The notes below the pieces were generated by a model. It was given only the letters and a program-made list of their open reading frames with translations, was not told the DNA's origin and made no database searches. Made by a program: the position numbers and the translations under genes. Below, in pieces: positions 13,408 to 24,403 of a stretch of DNA of 64,000 nt; position 1 is the first letter of the stretch; every line of letters starts with the position of its first letter. Source of the stretch: Adineta ricciae. Taxonomy: Eukaryota > Rotifera > Eurotatoria > Adinetida > Adinetidae. The DNA is taken from positions 1 through 64,000 of the forward strand of contig CAJNOJ010000028.1 in the NCBI GenBank assembly GCA_905250025.1, read 5' to 3'.

Positions 13408-13664
13408 TGTTCTTAATGTGCGATAAGTTAATTTAACGTGGTTGAATATCTGTTTTAAAGTGAACAGAAATAAAATACCATTAGAATTTTCAATTACTTT
13501 CTTATATCTTAAACAAATTGGTTTATAATCTTTCTATTTCTTTTTTCGCTTACAAACATGTGTTTGAGGAGAGAAAGAAAGACGAAAAACGAGAAAACAG
13601 ATCAGAATTAGTTGATATGAGAACTACAAACACACTCAGGAGAAAACATAAAACTCGTTGCAAA

Positions 13665-16204
13665 TCACAGTTTCAATGTTGGATAATGGGCGTGTAAAGT
13701 AAAATCAAAATCAATTTTCATTTCAGGTTTATGACCACTCAGTAACAATTTCAAAACAACACAATTCGTTTTCGCGATACGAATATACGATTCGACATCT
13801 GCTAAAGACGTGAAGTTTGTTGTGAACGTTCGGTTCAGTGTTTGTTGTTTGGATGCTGTTAGTCGATTGAGATAACTTTCGAAATATGTTTTCGCTTGAG
13901 AGAAATTATTAATCGCATCTTGATAGAGTTCCTTTGGGGTGTAACGATTATCACTTAAATTTTGAATATGAAGAAAATCAGCGTGAGGCATATAGGGTGG
14001 TGCACAAAGGTTTGCAAATGGAAGAAAACGATGACGATAACGGATTTCATCGCGAAGAAAATAATTGGCATCGGTACTGAAAAGTGCAAGCTGGATTGTG
14101 TGAGAACTTACGAAGAAAAGATATTTACCTGCTGAATCTTAATCGCCGTTCGAGTTCCAAAGCTTTCAAACATCGATGCATCGCTGTACTCATCGCAAAA
14201 TGTCCGTGAATGAGTGCTACTTCTTGTTCATGATGATCCGTGTTGGTAGATAACAACCCGTTGAGATTTTTCCGTTTATTTTTCTTTTGTCCCGGATTAC
14301 TGTCATTCGCAGAATCCATCAAAGGATCGTCATTGCTATGCTGTTGAACGAGTGAACTGAATTGCTGGACAAAAATATTACTGGTTTGATTTTTGCTGAT
14401 TTGCTGATGTTTTTGATTGGTTTGAATTAACATCGGTATAGTCGTGTTGAGAAGATTCGTTGATGTTTTGTAAACATTGATATGTGTAAATAGAATGATT
14501 TGGGCGAAGTAAAAGTACACATCGTAGAGTTCACGCTTCGAATAAAGTGATAAATCGAAGCCCATTAGAAGATAGTATTCCATGATTAACAGCGTCCAAT
14601 GAAGAATAAATTGAAAGAAATACGAAGTCTTCTCGATTAATAACAACGTCTGAGCATTCAACGTTGATAAATTCGCTTGCAGAATATGTTGAAGGAAATA
14701 TTTGTGTAACCATTGATCTAACTTCTCACTTTCATCTTGTAGAACACTAAATTCATCTAATAGATTCGATAGTTTCTCTCTTGTACGCGCACGATTGTTA
14801 CACAACGAATAGAATAGATTCGAAAACGGTACACAAGCACGTTGAAAGAAATTCTCGCCGTAGTTGATCGTTTCCTGGTCGATTGCTATGTATTTCAATG
14901 TTAACAATGGTGGAACGATGAACAATCGCATTTCATACTTGACTTGTTCAGCAAACGAAATCTGGCCGAAGATTTTTCTTGAACTTAATAGGCAACCCTG
15001 TACCGACGGTAAATATGAAAGAAGAAGAAGAGAACGAATGAACAACGATGGCTTTTCATTCGTTGAATATTCCAGAAAAAATTCGAAAGCTTGTTTCAAT
15101 GTTCGTTTGTCGTTGACTTCTAGCATTCGCCGCAGTTGCTGACAAATGCTTCCTAAGAATGTGTAAACACATGACGGTAAAATCAGTTGACGGATGAAAC
15201 GATTGAATGCTGGCGGCAATTGTCGGTAATTATAATAGGGGTCAAATGAACGTGCGATATCGGCGAGTGAAGAGATTGGTATGATCATTTCCGCATTGTC
15301 GGGTGATGTTGTCTAAACGGAAGAGAAGAATATGAGAGGAGGAAAGTCAGAAACGATATTGACGTACAGTTTCGTCTTCTACAACATGTGATGGTCGGAT
15401 AAGAAGAAGTAATTCGTCGATTTGTTTGAGATTTTTCAGAATTTCTTCACTATTTAAGTATGTTTGTTCGTTAGTTTTCTCATTCGCTTCATTGAATCTC
15501 AGTGTCACACCGAAAAATAAGCGTAAAAACCGTATTCGATGTATCAGTTGTTGAGTTGCATTGATCTCTGATTGATTTAACTCACTTTCATGCTTTAACG
15601 AACGTAGGCGTTTATTTAATTCATCCTCACATTTCTTCAGATCACTCAAACATGTTTGATCCTTGATCGTATCGCGATAGAATGGAAAATTGTACGTCAA
15701 TGTGCCACTAAAATCTTCTTCTTCAAAAAGACCGGCTTTCAACAAGATTCTTTCACGAATATAATCAATCAACTTCACAAATGTATAACATATTGTTCGT
15801 AAAGGATAATCCTCAATGATTGGAATATCATGTACATAAACACAAGTGTATAAAGTCAATGCTAAACTGTGCCCGTCAAGCCACATATGAAATGTTGATA
15901 GTAATTGATCGAATAAATGTATGAGTTCAGTTGGTGTCAATGAAGATGTCTTAACAAGTTTCTTTTCGATTAATTGTGGTAATGTTAAGGTTCGATTACC
16001 ATGCTTTTGCTCATGGAAATGATTTTTGATTGACATTCCACCGTCCATCTTCGGATCCATCAATTCTAAAGCTGTCATCGCTTCGAACAAGGTGAAATCC
16101 TCATCGCGAAGGACTTCACCCACAGGTAAGTTTCGACATAAATCGGCAAATTCAGTTGTGACATCTGTCCAATTGTATGTCGTATCTCCTATTGTCTCTT
16201 GCAT
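13665..16204 (-). CDS. NAA35: NAA35 (Mak10), auxiliary subunit of the NatC N-terminal acetyltransferase
   Basis: Three exons: 15368-16204, 14129-15312 and 13665-14076, giving about 810 residues, somewhat longer than the human protein (725). The N-terminal block DFTLFEAMTALELMDPKMDG is the diagnostic Mak10 signature. HMWLDGHSLALTLYTCVY and FVKLIDYIRERILLKAGLFE follow as in NAA35. The middle is mainly helical, with a basic insertion near 14250-14290 (KNKRKNLNG), and the C-terminus ends TLHAHYPTLKL. NAA35 positions the NatC catalytic subunit NAA30 on ribosomes to acetylate Met-hydrophobic N-termini. The first intron uses donor GTACGT, chosen because it keeps phase 0. No sign of damage. Confidence 0.93.
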
Positions 16205-16337
16205 TTAGCACCGAATAATGATCTGAAAGCAAAAGATGGACGTACGACTAAAAAATATTTTCTTTTTTCGAAAAATAGTTTGTTAAATATAAAAGAAAAA
16301 TCAAAGTGAATTTTGTTGTTTAGAGAGGAAAAGAGTT

Positions 16338-18056
16338 TTATATGTTCCATTTATTTTCTTGTAAACCACGAAGACCAATACGGGCTGCAACAGCCAACGC
16401 GAGAGCAGCAAATGCCCAGAACCAAAATCCTAATCGTGGTAATAAACGCCAGCGACGGCGCACTTTACTCAGATTTTCAATAAAAGCCGTTTTCTTCGCA
16501 GTATATGGGGGATTTCGTTGGACTAGTAGTACTTCTGTCCAATTCGGCGCGTAAACCACAGTACGGCGATGACTGAAAGCATCAAAGGAGTATTTGCCAT
16601 GATATGCACCTAAACCACTGGCTCCCACACCGCCGAAAGGTAAGGAAGGCGGTGCTATTTGAAAGATAACATCATTTACACAGGTTGAACCGGCACTTGT
16701 CGCATTAATAACTCGTTTTGCTAAATCCTTATTTGATGAGAACACGTAGAGTGCCAATGGTTTGTCGCGACTATTGATAAAACGAATGGCTTCTTGCTCA
16801 TCCCGAACTGTAATAAACGGAAGAAGAGGTCCAAAGATTTCTTCTTGCATGACATTGTCATCCGCTGTGACGTCGCTCCTGTCAAAGACGAATAATCAGA
16901 TTCAAATGCGAACTTTTTTGCTTACATGATAGTTGGGGCAATGAAATTTTGATTGGAATCAGTTTGACCACCGTGTACGACTTTGTCTTGGTTGATTAAT
17001 CTTTTAACACGATCGAAATGGCGACTGTTAACAATATGACAATATGAATCTGAATTAGCAGGATTGGTAGTGTAAAATTCTTGCCAAGCTTTAGTTACAT
17101 ATGGAATTAAGCGACTTTCAGTAGCTTTTGAACATAAGACATAATCAGGTGCTAAACTGTAAATTGTAAAACAAAACATATGAAATCATCAATGAACAGA
17201 AACCAATGAGAGCTAGAGCGATTTACCATGTTTGTCCACAGTTGATTGTTTTGCCCCAAGCAAGACGTCTTCCACAAATTTCCAAGTTTGCGTCATCGGC
17301 GACGAACACGGGGCTTTTGCCACCACACTCAAGTGTAACTGGAATCATTTTGTCTGCAGCTGCCTTCATTACTATTTTTCCGACTGCTGTTGAACCTGTA
17401 TAAAATACTTTATCAATATCGCCTTTGAGTAACGCTTGTGTTTGATCAACACCGCCAAGTACTACCCGAAAACAACTCGGATCAAGATAACGTGCGACCA
17501 TTGTTGCCATGATTGCTGCCGAGTGTGGCGCTAATTCAGAAGGCTTGAGAATAGCACAATTACCAGCAGCAATGGCACCAATCAGCGGTGTTAGTGTGAC
17601 TAAAAACGGATAGTTCCATGCACCGATAATCAATGCGATACCAAGTGGTTCTGGATGAACATATTTATCCAACGTTGCATAGGCTAGCGCATCGGAAATC
17701 TTTTCATCACTAGCCCACTCATCGAGATGATTGAGTGCATGTGTGCATTCGTTACGAATCTAAATGAACAAAAAGTATACCCTTGGAAGGAATAGTTTTT
17801 CTTTCTCTCGACGACTTACTGAGCCACAATCGAAGATAAGTGTCTCCGAATTCGGTCGATGAAAATCGGTGTTTGCGGCTGCTCCAAACGCGTCTTTTTC
17901 CTTATCACACATTTCATACAAGCGTTCAAGTTGTTGCCGACGCCATGTCAATGGTTTGGTTTTACCAGAGTTAAACGTTTGGCGGAGATCTTTGAAAATA
18001 GATTCTATCGCATCGAGCGGAGTCTCCGTGGTGGCAGATGTTGTTGACATATCCAA
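16338..18056 (-). CDS. ALDH3A2: Membrane-anchored class 3 aldehyde dehydrogenase (fatty aldehyde dehydrogenase type)
   Basis: Exons 17820-18056, 17227-17759, 16926-17156 and 16338-16878. Landmarks: GAWNYPFLVTLTPLIGAIAAG, KPSELAP, FYTGSTAVGKIV, TLECGGKSPVFV (general-base Glu) and INCGQTCLAPDY with the catalytic Cys; the Cys codon is split by the second intron. EEIFGPLLP and LPFGGVGASGLGAYHGKYSF follow. The C-terminus has a basic stretch and a single hydrophobic helix (FWFWAFAALALAVAARIGL), as in ALDH3A2, which is tail-anchored in ER or peroxisome membranes and oxidises long-chain aldehydes using NAD. The start could be the Met at 18056 or the one two codons later. Gene intact; the symbol is given by architecture, not by a search. 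Confidence 0.9.
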
Positions 18057-18296
18057 AATTTGTTCGAACTGAAGTTCGAGTTATCTTTTTTTGATAAAAT
18101 GAGAAGTGTTTGACCTAAATCTTTAGCGAACAGATATCATGAGTAACTGTCGGCATTCGTTGATTCTCTCATTGGTGGCAATGACAATGATCAACGACGA
18201 CGAATACTGCAGATGTCGTACGGTACTCATCACATGTTACCAATAATCTGCTGGCTGTGTGTGTGTTCAATGAACACATCAAAAACTTGTGAGATA

Positions 18297-18739
18297 TAAA
18301 GAAAACGCGCCTAAACGATTCTTCACATTCACTCCTACACTTTTCATGGTAAAATAAAATAAAATAAAATAATCTTTTCTCTGCGCTATCCAAATAAACT
18401 CTATCCATTCTAGACATATCAAACATTTCGTGAAGCATTGACAAAATATGTATGTGAACCAACCGATCAGATCATTAATAAATTCCATTCGTTTCTAGCT
18501 TAACAGTCAAAAAGCAGNTAAAGAAAACGCGCCTAAACGATTCTTCACATTCACTCCTACACTTTTCATGGTAAAATAAAATAAAATAAAATAATCTTTT
18601 CTCTGCGCTATCCAAATAAACTCTATCCATTCTAGACATATCAAACATTTCGTGAAGCATTGACAAAATATGTATGTGAACCAACCGATCAGATCATTAA
18701 TAAATTCCATTCGTTTCTAGCTTAACAGTCAAAAAGCAG
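18297..18739. repeat. Direct duplication of a 221-bp block around a single N (repeat R copies 2 and 3)
   Basis: Bases 18297-18517 and 18519-18739 read the same, with N at 18518 between them. An exact 221-bp copy flush against a gap character is the usual trace of two contig ends that overlap but were not merged. The block includes the core that is found inverted at 1-137. The second copy ends at the splice acceptor of the first visible DNAL1 exon. So the real locus may contain only one copy, or an unrelated contig was joined here through a dispersed repeat. Confidence 0.85.
18518..18518. other. Assembly gap (single N)
   Basis: Single ambiguous base at the junction of the duplicated blocks. 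The true distance between the flanking contigs is unknown. Confidence 0.95.
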
Positions 18740-19398
18740 AAGATCTCAAAGAATGTTACTTATACGGACAAATACCACCGATCGAAAAACTGGATAATTC
18801 AGTGTCATCCTTAGTTAATTGCGAGTACGAACTATTCAAACAGACTGATCATTATGTATCTCTAGACGATCGTTTTCTCGACAGATATGTTGATATTCTC
18901 GTTGAAATGTATATGTTTTTCAGGCGATTAGCTTTGTCATCGAACACGATCGAACGAATTGGTTATATGAATGGTCTACGCCGTTTGAAAATTCTTTCTC
19001 TCTCAAGAAACAACATTAAGAATCTCACTGGTCTAGAAGTTCTTGGTAGTACACTTGAACAGTTGTGGATATCTTATAATCAGATCGAGAAGTTCAAAGG
19101 AATAAACACATTAAAACAGTTGCGTGTGTTCTATTTTGCGTACAATCAGATTAAAGATTGGGCTGAGATCAGTAAACTAAACGATCTGAATCTATTGGAA
19201 GAAGTGAACGCTTACGGTAATCCGATTCATGAGCGCATCGTAGGTGAGAATTTTCCACCTGAACCAAGTCAACCGATGACACCCTTGGAAAAGGAATATC
19301 GTCGTGAATTTCGCAATCGTGTGGTACACTTGAAGAAACTAGACGGACGAGTGTTTCTTGAGAGAGACGATGATGACGATGAAAATGAGAATAATTAA
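18740..19398 (+). CDS. DNAL1: Axonemal dynein light chain 1 (LRR protein), 5' end missing
   Basis: Two exons are visible: 18740-18824 and 18924-19398. The first continues a codon from an exon I cannot find. The sequence QIPPIEKLDNSVSSLVNCE joins ERLALSSNTIERI and then leucine-rich repeats (LRRLKILSLSRNNIKNLTG, LEQLWISYNQIEKFKG, LRVFYFAYNQIKDWAE), followed by NAYGNPIHE and KKLDGRVFLERDD with an acidic tail. This is the DNAL1 (LC1) layout; LC1 binds the motor domain of the outer-arm dynein gamma heavy chain in cilia. The expected ~25 N-terminal residues are absent between here and the ALDH3 gene. Since the exon starts exactly where the duplicated block ends, the loss is probably an assembly effect. 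Confidence 0.88.
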
Positions 19399-19592
19399 TG
19401 AAAATTGTAGAATAATTTTTTATTTATGTAGAAAAAAAGAGAAAAGGAAAAAAGCATGAGAATGAACAAATATTATTGCTAAAAGTTTCGCTAAAGAAAT
19501 GAAGGAAAAAAAGAAGAAAAAATCATTCGAAGCAAAAGATATAGGAGAGGAATTACAATTGAATTAGAAGATTATTTTCGTTTACGTTCGTT

Positions 19593-20018
19593 TTAAACTT
19601 CATCTCTCCACTGCTGTTGGGCTTGACGATAGGCATTTTGCTCATGTAAAAATCGGTCCAATTCTTCTTGTCGTTCAAAGATATGAGTGTGAAATGGTGA
19701 ACCGTAAACATGTTCATCACTCCATTTAACTGAGATGAGATAATCGCCGGGTTCAGTTGGATTATATCGACAAATAATGGTACGATCTTGTAAATGTTCA
19801 CGTTGCATTTCGACACGAAACGCACCTTTGGGACCGCGGATCTTAACAGTCAGTTGTCCAGCACCTGAACAAGTTCCTTATAAATACATAGTTGTCGTTG
19901 GAAGCAAACATCTTACCTGCGCCTTTCGTATCACAGATGAAATGTGATTGAAATGTTGAGAGAACACCATGTTCAATACCCGGACCAGAGACACGTACTT
20001 TACCTACACACAGAGACN
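19593..20018 (-). CDS. Filamin C-terminal fragment, truncated at an assembly gap
   Basis: Two exons, 20003-19917 and 19864-19593, with one more certainly expected upstream. The residues VRVSGPGIEHGVLSTFQSHF, GAGQLTVKIRGPKGAF and RYNPTEPGDYLISVKWSDEH are a filamin-type immunoglobulin repeat, ending VYGSPFHTHIF. After the repeat there is a short charged, helical tail to the stop. Filamins cross-link actin and have an N-terminal actin-binding domain plus many such repeats; none of that is in this window. The exon begins 15 bases from the N at 20018, so the rest of the gene lies on another contig. Exact family member undetermined. Confidence 0.82.
20018..20018. other. Assembly gap (single N)
   Basis: Second N of the window. 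It cuts the filamin gene just upstream of its penultimate exon. Confidence 0.95.
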
Positions 20019-22169
20019 AAATGTCAAGCTACTTATCTGATAAAGCTCAATATCCATATTGATCGAGCATGAAACGGACACGGGACGTGCGACATATACA
20101 TGAGACAAATAAATACAAATAAAGAACATTTGAGTGCTCCACATACATTCACTTTGTCAAGAAAAAGAAGAAGAAAAGGCAAAATGAAGAATACTTCAAT
20201 TTACTTGGTAAATGTCATCTTCCAATACTGTCACTCAAATCGAAAGCTAGCGAGTGAGCGCGCGCGCGCGAGAGAGAGAGAAACATCAAAACAATAACAA
20301 TACACTCATTGCATTCGGATTATTAGGAGTATGCATACGCGTACTCCATCAAAGTAACAGTTTTGATTGTTTGATGATGTTAGTAACTGTAGACAAGAGC
20401 TTTGATGAATCAATCAATGTATACACATACACTAGATTTTATGTATATATAAACAAGATAGTGTATAAACAATATTACGATAACAAATTCAAACATAATA
20501 GCACTCGATATCCGTTCATATTAATGACTATGGGAAATAGAAGAACTTGTTCGATGTGGATGACAATCGCTTATTGATAAACCTATCTTAATATTGAACT
20601 AATAAGGAATTTTTGTCTGTCGAAGAAGAGAACACAGTCTTCGACATATGAGGAAATTCTTATTGAATTAGAGAACGAGACGAGCGTCTCGTCTTGTCGA
20701 CGCTCAACCCTTGAATCTGTGACGACATCCCAAGTGTTACATCGTTCATATTGATGTAGTCTATTACCTTGTCATTTTTCTTCCCTGACACATACACATC
20801 TACATCAAGAATTACCATTTTATAATTAGAACGCTGAATTCAATCTTCTCAGCATCTTATCATTTCCTTCATAAATATCGGTAATTTTCTAAGTTTAAAC
20901 TTATACAACGGTGGTATTCATTGGAAGGGCTCTCGTCAATACGATCGGATGCGCGACTCTTATATCATAAAACTTATTCAATTGTATGTTGTTGTTTTTT
21001 TTCGAGAATATTAACTAATACTAACAATAAGAGGTGCATAACTGATCCTAGTTCTATCAGTATTCATTTCTTCCAGTCTTACACTGTTATAGAGCATTTA
21101 CTCATATGTTGCTTATTTTCTTCTTAGTAGATTTGTTTATATTGCGAGTTCTACTGATGCATATAATAAAAGTATCAGTACATTGTGATTTAATGTTATT
21201 TTCGTTCTTATCGATGCGAAGAATTTTGTCTGAGCGTCTTATAAGGCACATGCACCAATTGTGGAAATTTCCGGTCTGGAAGAAATAGCAAACTTCTCTT
21301 AGACTTTTGTAAATAGCATACGAGTGGAAAAAATAAGTCATTTCCGAACTTCTAAAATATGCTATTCAACCTTGATATAGACGTCAATCATTTCATCCGT
21401 TTTGACAAAAGGAATAGTTTATACAAAAAGAGAATCATGAAAGGCGACTTTGACTGATGCCAGCAATCGAAATTGATCATATGAACTAGTTTGGAATTTG
21501 TTCACCTTATGCGTCATACTCTCGTGTGTTTAGTCAGCAGAAAATCTGTTCCTTCCCTGATAATATATTTTTGGCAGTATGTTTTGTCAATTGGAGTACA
21601 AGTACTTTCTCGTTCGTTAGTTTTACAAATATAATAGTTTTTTGTGATAAATGGTAAAATCATGTAGTATAAAACTAAGTTTATCCACGTGTAAGAATTG
21701 TTAAGTCAAACGAAAAGTCTTTCGTTTAGAGAGTATATGTCAATATAAGAATGAAATCATTTGTCGACTAAAATCAACATCGTAATAATAAAACCTACAA
21801 GTGACTTTGAAGTAAATGACGTCGCTCTCTCTTTTTAGTATACCGAAGGATTTTGACTCCTACGGTCTGCTAAAGAATAAGATCGGGTCTCGTCCAATTG
21901 TGCATAATATTGATTTCGGCTTTTGTATGTCTGATGACGTGTTTCTGAGACGAAAATATGTGGTCTCACAGCAGGAGAATTGCATTTGACGTCAATCTTC
22001 TTACAAACTTTTTTCCCAACATCTTTATCATGTGTTTATATGTATGGCCTTAAGAAAATCACGCACATCGGCGGCCATATATATATATATATAAGATACG
22101 ATTGTTCGAATATACATAATCATTTCATCTAACTGAACGAAATACATCTCAACGATTTACAATACAACG
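20019..22169. other. Gene-poor region with simple repeats and a hairpin
   Basis: No supported gene in about 2.1 kb. It holds a GC/GA dinucleotide run at about 20258-20280 and an inverted repeat at about 20668-20704 (acgaga/tctcgt and gagcgtc/gacgctc arms). A TA run at 22077-22094 is treated as the promoter of the next gene. Confidence 0.6.
22077..22094 (+). promoter_or_regulatory. TATA-rich element upstream of small gene 1
   Basis: A TATATA run ending TATAAG lies 76-93 bases upstream of the ATG at 22170. The second paralogue has TATAAATA at nearly the same distance from its ATG. Position and sequence fit a TATA box, but TA runs are common in this AT-rich DNA. Confidence 0.4.
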
Positions 22170-22419
22170 ATGGTTGACTTTGGAGAAATCGATAGTAAGT
22201 ACTATTATTCAATTGTACTATTTACTAATGACAATCACTTTGAATCTTTAGAAGAAGCTGCATGGATGCTAATAACTGGTAATACTCAAGTGAGTTATTT
22301 CACTTTTACTTCATCCATTTTATTTATCATTCTGGCATTTTTAGAGCAGTTCCCCGGCAGTTCTGACTTTCTCTAAATATGACAACGACATCGGTCATAT
22401 GGAAAGTAGTTGCACGTAA
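22170..22419 (+). CDS. Tiny three-exon gene 1 of a new-looking family (45 aa)
   Basis: Exons 22170-22194 (25 nt), 22252-22289 (38 nt) and 22345-22419, with GT-AG introns of 57 and 55 nt in phases 1 and 0. The product starts MVDFGEID, continues KEAAWMLITGNTQ and ends with a short polar tail (SSSPAVLTFSKYDND...). It has no signal peptide, membrane helix or known motif. Support comes from comparison: the gene at 23633 has exon 1 and exon 2 of exactly the same lengths and phases, and the same AA-x-M-x-I-x-GNTQ pattern at the end of exon 2, although the DNA has diverged. I do not recognise the family and assign no function. Confidence 0.6.
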
Positions 22420-23632
22420 TCATTCATTGGATAAATGGAAGAGATCGGCGATTTAAATGACAGCATTTAAACTTTTAAAAAAAAATTCATGATATGGCAA
22501 AAAATCAAAAGATATCCATACAAGATGCTATCTCATTTTCTTACGAAATGGCTGCTTATTTATACTTTTGTTTCGTTTTTTCTTTTGAAAATCTTTTCAT
22601 ATTTATGTTCGACTTCCAATTATCGACATGCAATAAATATATATATATGTGCATACACTATGTTTTGTCCGCACGTACCACACATCCGATGAATTCTCTG
22701 GCAGACAAAACTTCTCGGAAAACGCGTTGAAATTTCGTTAAAACCTTGACATTTTTACGTGTTTGTTTTCGTTCTAGTTTTTGTCTGCCTGGGTAGTTGG
22801 GTGCAAAGTGTGACTGGAGTGGTGATTTACTATGGCTACTGCTTATTAAAAGAGGCAATCAAGGTAAACCATGGAACATGAATCGCGACGTTGGTTTAAC
22901 ACGCGTATTAGTGACGAAAAGTTTTGTTATGATATTTACTTTCAAAAAGAAATAATAATAAGTAAATGTGAGTTAGACGTCATTACCTATGAAAATGTCT
23001 GTGTTACGATGAATTGCTTGTGATGATTATTATCTAGTAAGATTGTACGTATACAGCTGTTGCAAGCGAAGATTATATGAAGAAGTGGATCATTTGAAGA
23101 CATTTCAACCATAGTTAAGAAAAAAAAACAGTAATAAAGATGATAATTGATGATGTGACATTATGTGGAGTCAGTTCCTGTACTTCAGAAATCTATAATA
23201 TTGTGCACGGCCAAAAGGGATCTAAGTTTTGAAAGAAGTATTGAGACGATTCGAAATATTTTTCTGTCTTAGAGCGTAAAATCAAGATTCGTTATTGACG
23301 TCTGTTCTATGAAATTGAGTACAGCAAATTGATTTCGCTTTTGATATTTTGGTCAATGTAACAGAGCGAATCAAATTGATTACTCATCATACCTTGGCAA
23401 ACTCCAACTAATTATCACGTCATACCGTGATTTGTATTCTTTAGCGTATCGTACACCTCATTTCCGAAATCATGGAAGAGTGTGGGAATACTATTTCATT
23501 CGTTCTTCCTTTCTTTGAGTCTATCAAAATCACGACAGTAAGCTCATATAAATATGGCCGTAGTATAATGCCTCTAATATTATCAAATTAAACTATAAAC
23601 GTCTAGGCAGGTACACTTCAGTGTCGAAAACC
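22420..23632. other. Spacer between the two tiny paralogues
   Basis: About 1.2 kb. A stretch at 22776-22864 reads as a hydrophobic open frame between AG and GT, but without a partner exon. Nothing else is supported. Confidence 0.5.
23547..23554 (+). promoter_or_regulatory. TATA box-like element upstream of small gene 2
   Basis: TATAAATA lies about 80 bases upstream of the ATG at 23633, the same spacing as the TATA run before small gene 1. Confidence 0.45.
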
Positions 23633-23917
23633 ATGTTCAATCCATCAGACTGTGACAGTGAGTAGAATGCTTCTTTTGTCTTCTATTTCAATTTCTGTTT
23701 GTCAAACTTTAGGTGCTGCTGCTGTTATGTACATAAATGGAAACACACAGGTACGTTGAATTTTTTTCTCAAATCTCGTTCGAGATTATGTTTTTTTGTT
23801 TAGATAGATAACACTATCGGTCTTGAATATACAACCAATGACAACCAAAATACAAAGGTGCAATCCAAGTGCCAAACTGAATTGATTTCGTTATCAACCT
23901 TATCGATCAAAGAATAA
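23633..23917 (+). CDS. Tiny three-exon gene 2, paralogue of the gene at 22170 (58 aa)
   Basis: Exons 23633-23657 (25 nt), 23713-23750 (38 nt) and 23804-23917, with introns of 55 and 53 nt. The product begins MFNPSDCD, then SAAAVMYINGNTQ, then a polar, Asn/Thr-rich tail (IDNTIGLEYTTNDNQ...) that contains one Cys and ends in KE. Exon lengths and intron phases equal those of the gene 1.2 kb upstream. The shared core is D-x-x-A-A-x-M-x-I-x-G-N-T-Q. The exon 3 parts hardly align. The TAA stop overlaps an AATAAA signal (23913-23918), so the transcript would be very short. Function unknown. Confidence 0.6.
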
Positions 23918-24049
23918 AATTTACCTTGACATAATAACGGCTAGTCAATATTCTTGATTATTGGTTGAAACGGGCAACATCGGCTAGTGCAAGAGAAGCG
24001 CAGTACACGTCATAAACATGTTTTTCTTACGATTGATTCGAACCTATAT

Positions 24050-24065
24050 GCACATGCGCATGTGC
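24050..24065. repeat. Perfect 16-bp palindrome
   Basis: gcacatgcgcatgtgc is exactly self-complementary. It lies 130 bp downstream of small gene 2. It could be a binding site for a dimeric factor or chance alternating purine-pyrimidine sequence. Confidence 0.5.
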
Positions 24066-24403
24066 GTTTTTATATCGTTTGTCAATTTATTGTAAGAATG
24101 AAAGAAAAAAATTGATTCCAAGCTAAATAACTAAATGATTTCATGTAAAAGCAGGATTTGGTTAGCATAAAGCAAAATAGCGTATGAACTGATATTAAAA
24201 AGCAACAAAAAATAAGAATCACTGGGTGTAAAGAAGAAAAACACGGTTGAAATACTACTGTTAAGGAAAGATTAGAATGGGTGAGTTGTTCATTGGAGAT
24301 GTGTTGTTAGAATATGTTATTCGAAAGCCAATCGACATTGAATGAATGAATTTGTTCAGTTCGTTCATTGTCCGAGAGAAAAAGCGAACTTGTTTCATTG
24401 ACA

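Noticed and set aside
18169-18710. Four ORFs of 67-97 codons on the minus strand across repeat R
   Set aside because: They are the same repeat translated in two frames and in two assembly copies; no coding features.
22776-22864. Hydrophobic exon-like stretch between AG and GT (FVCLGSWVQSVTGVVIYYG)
   Set aside because: No partner exon with matching phase found on either side; kept only as a note.
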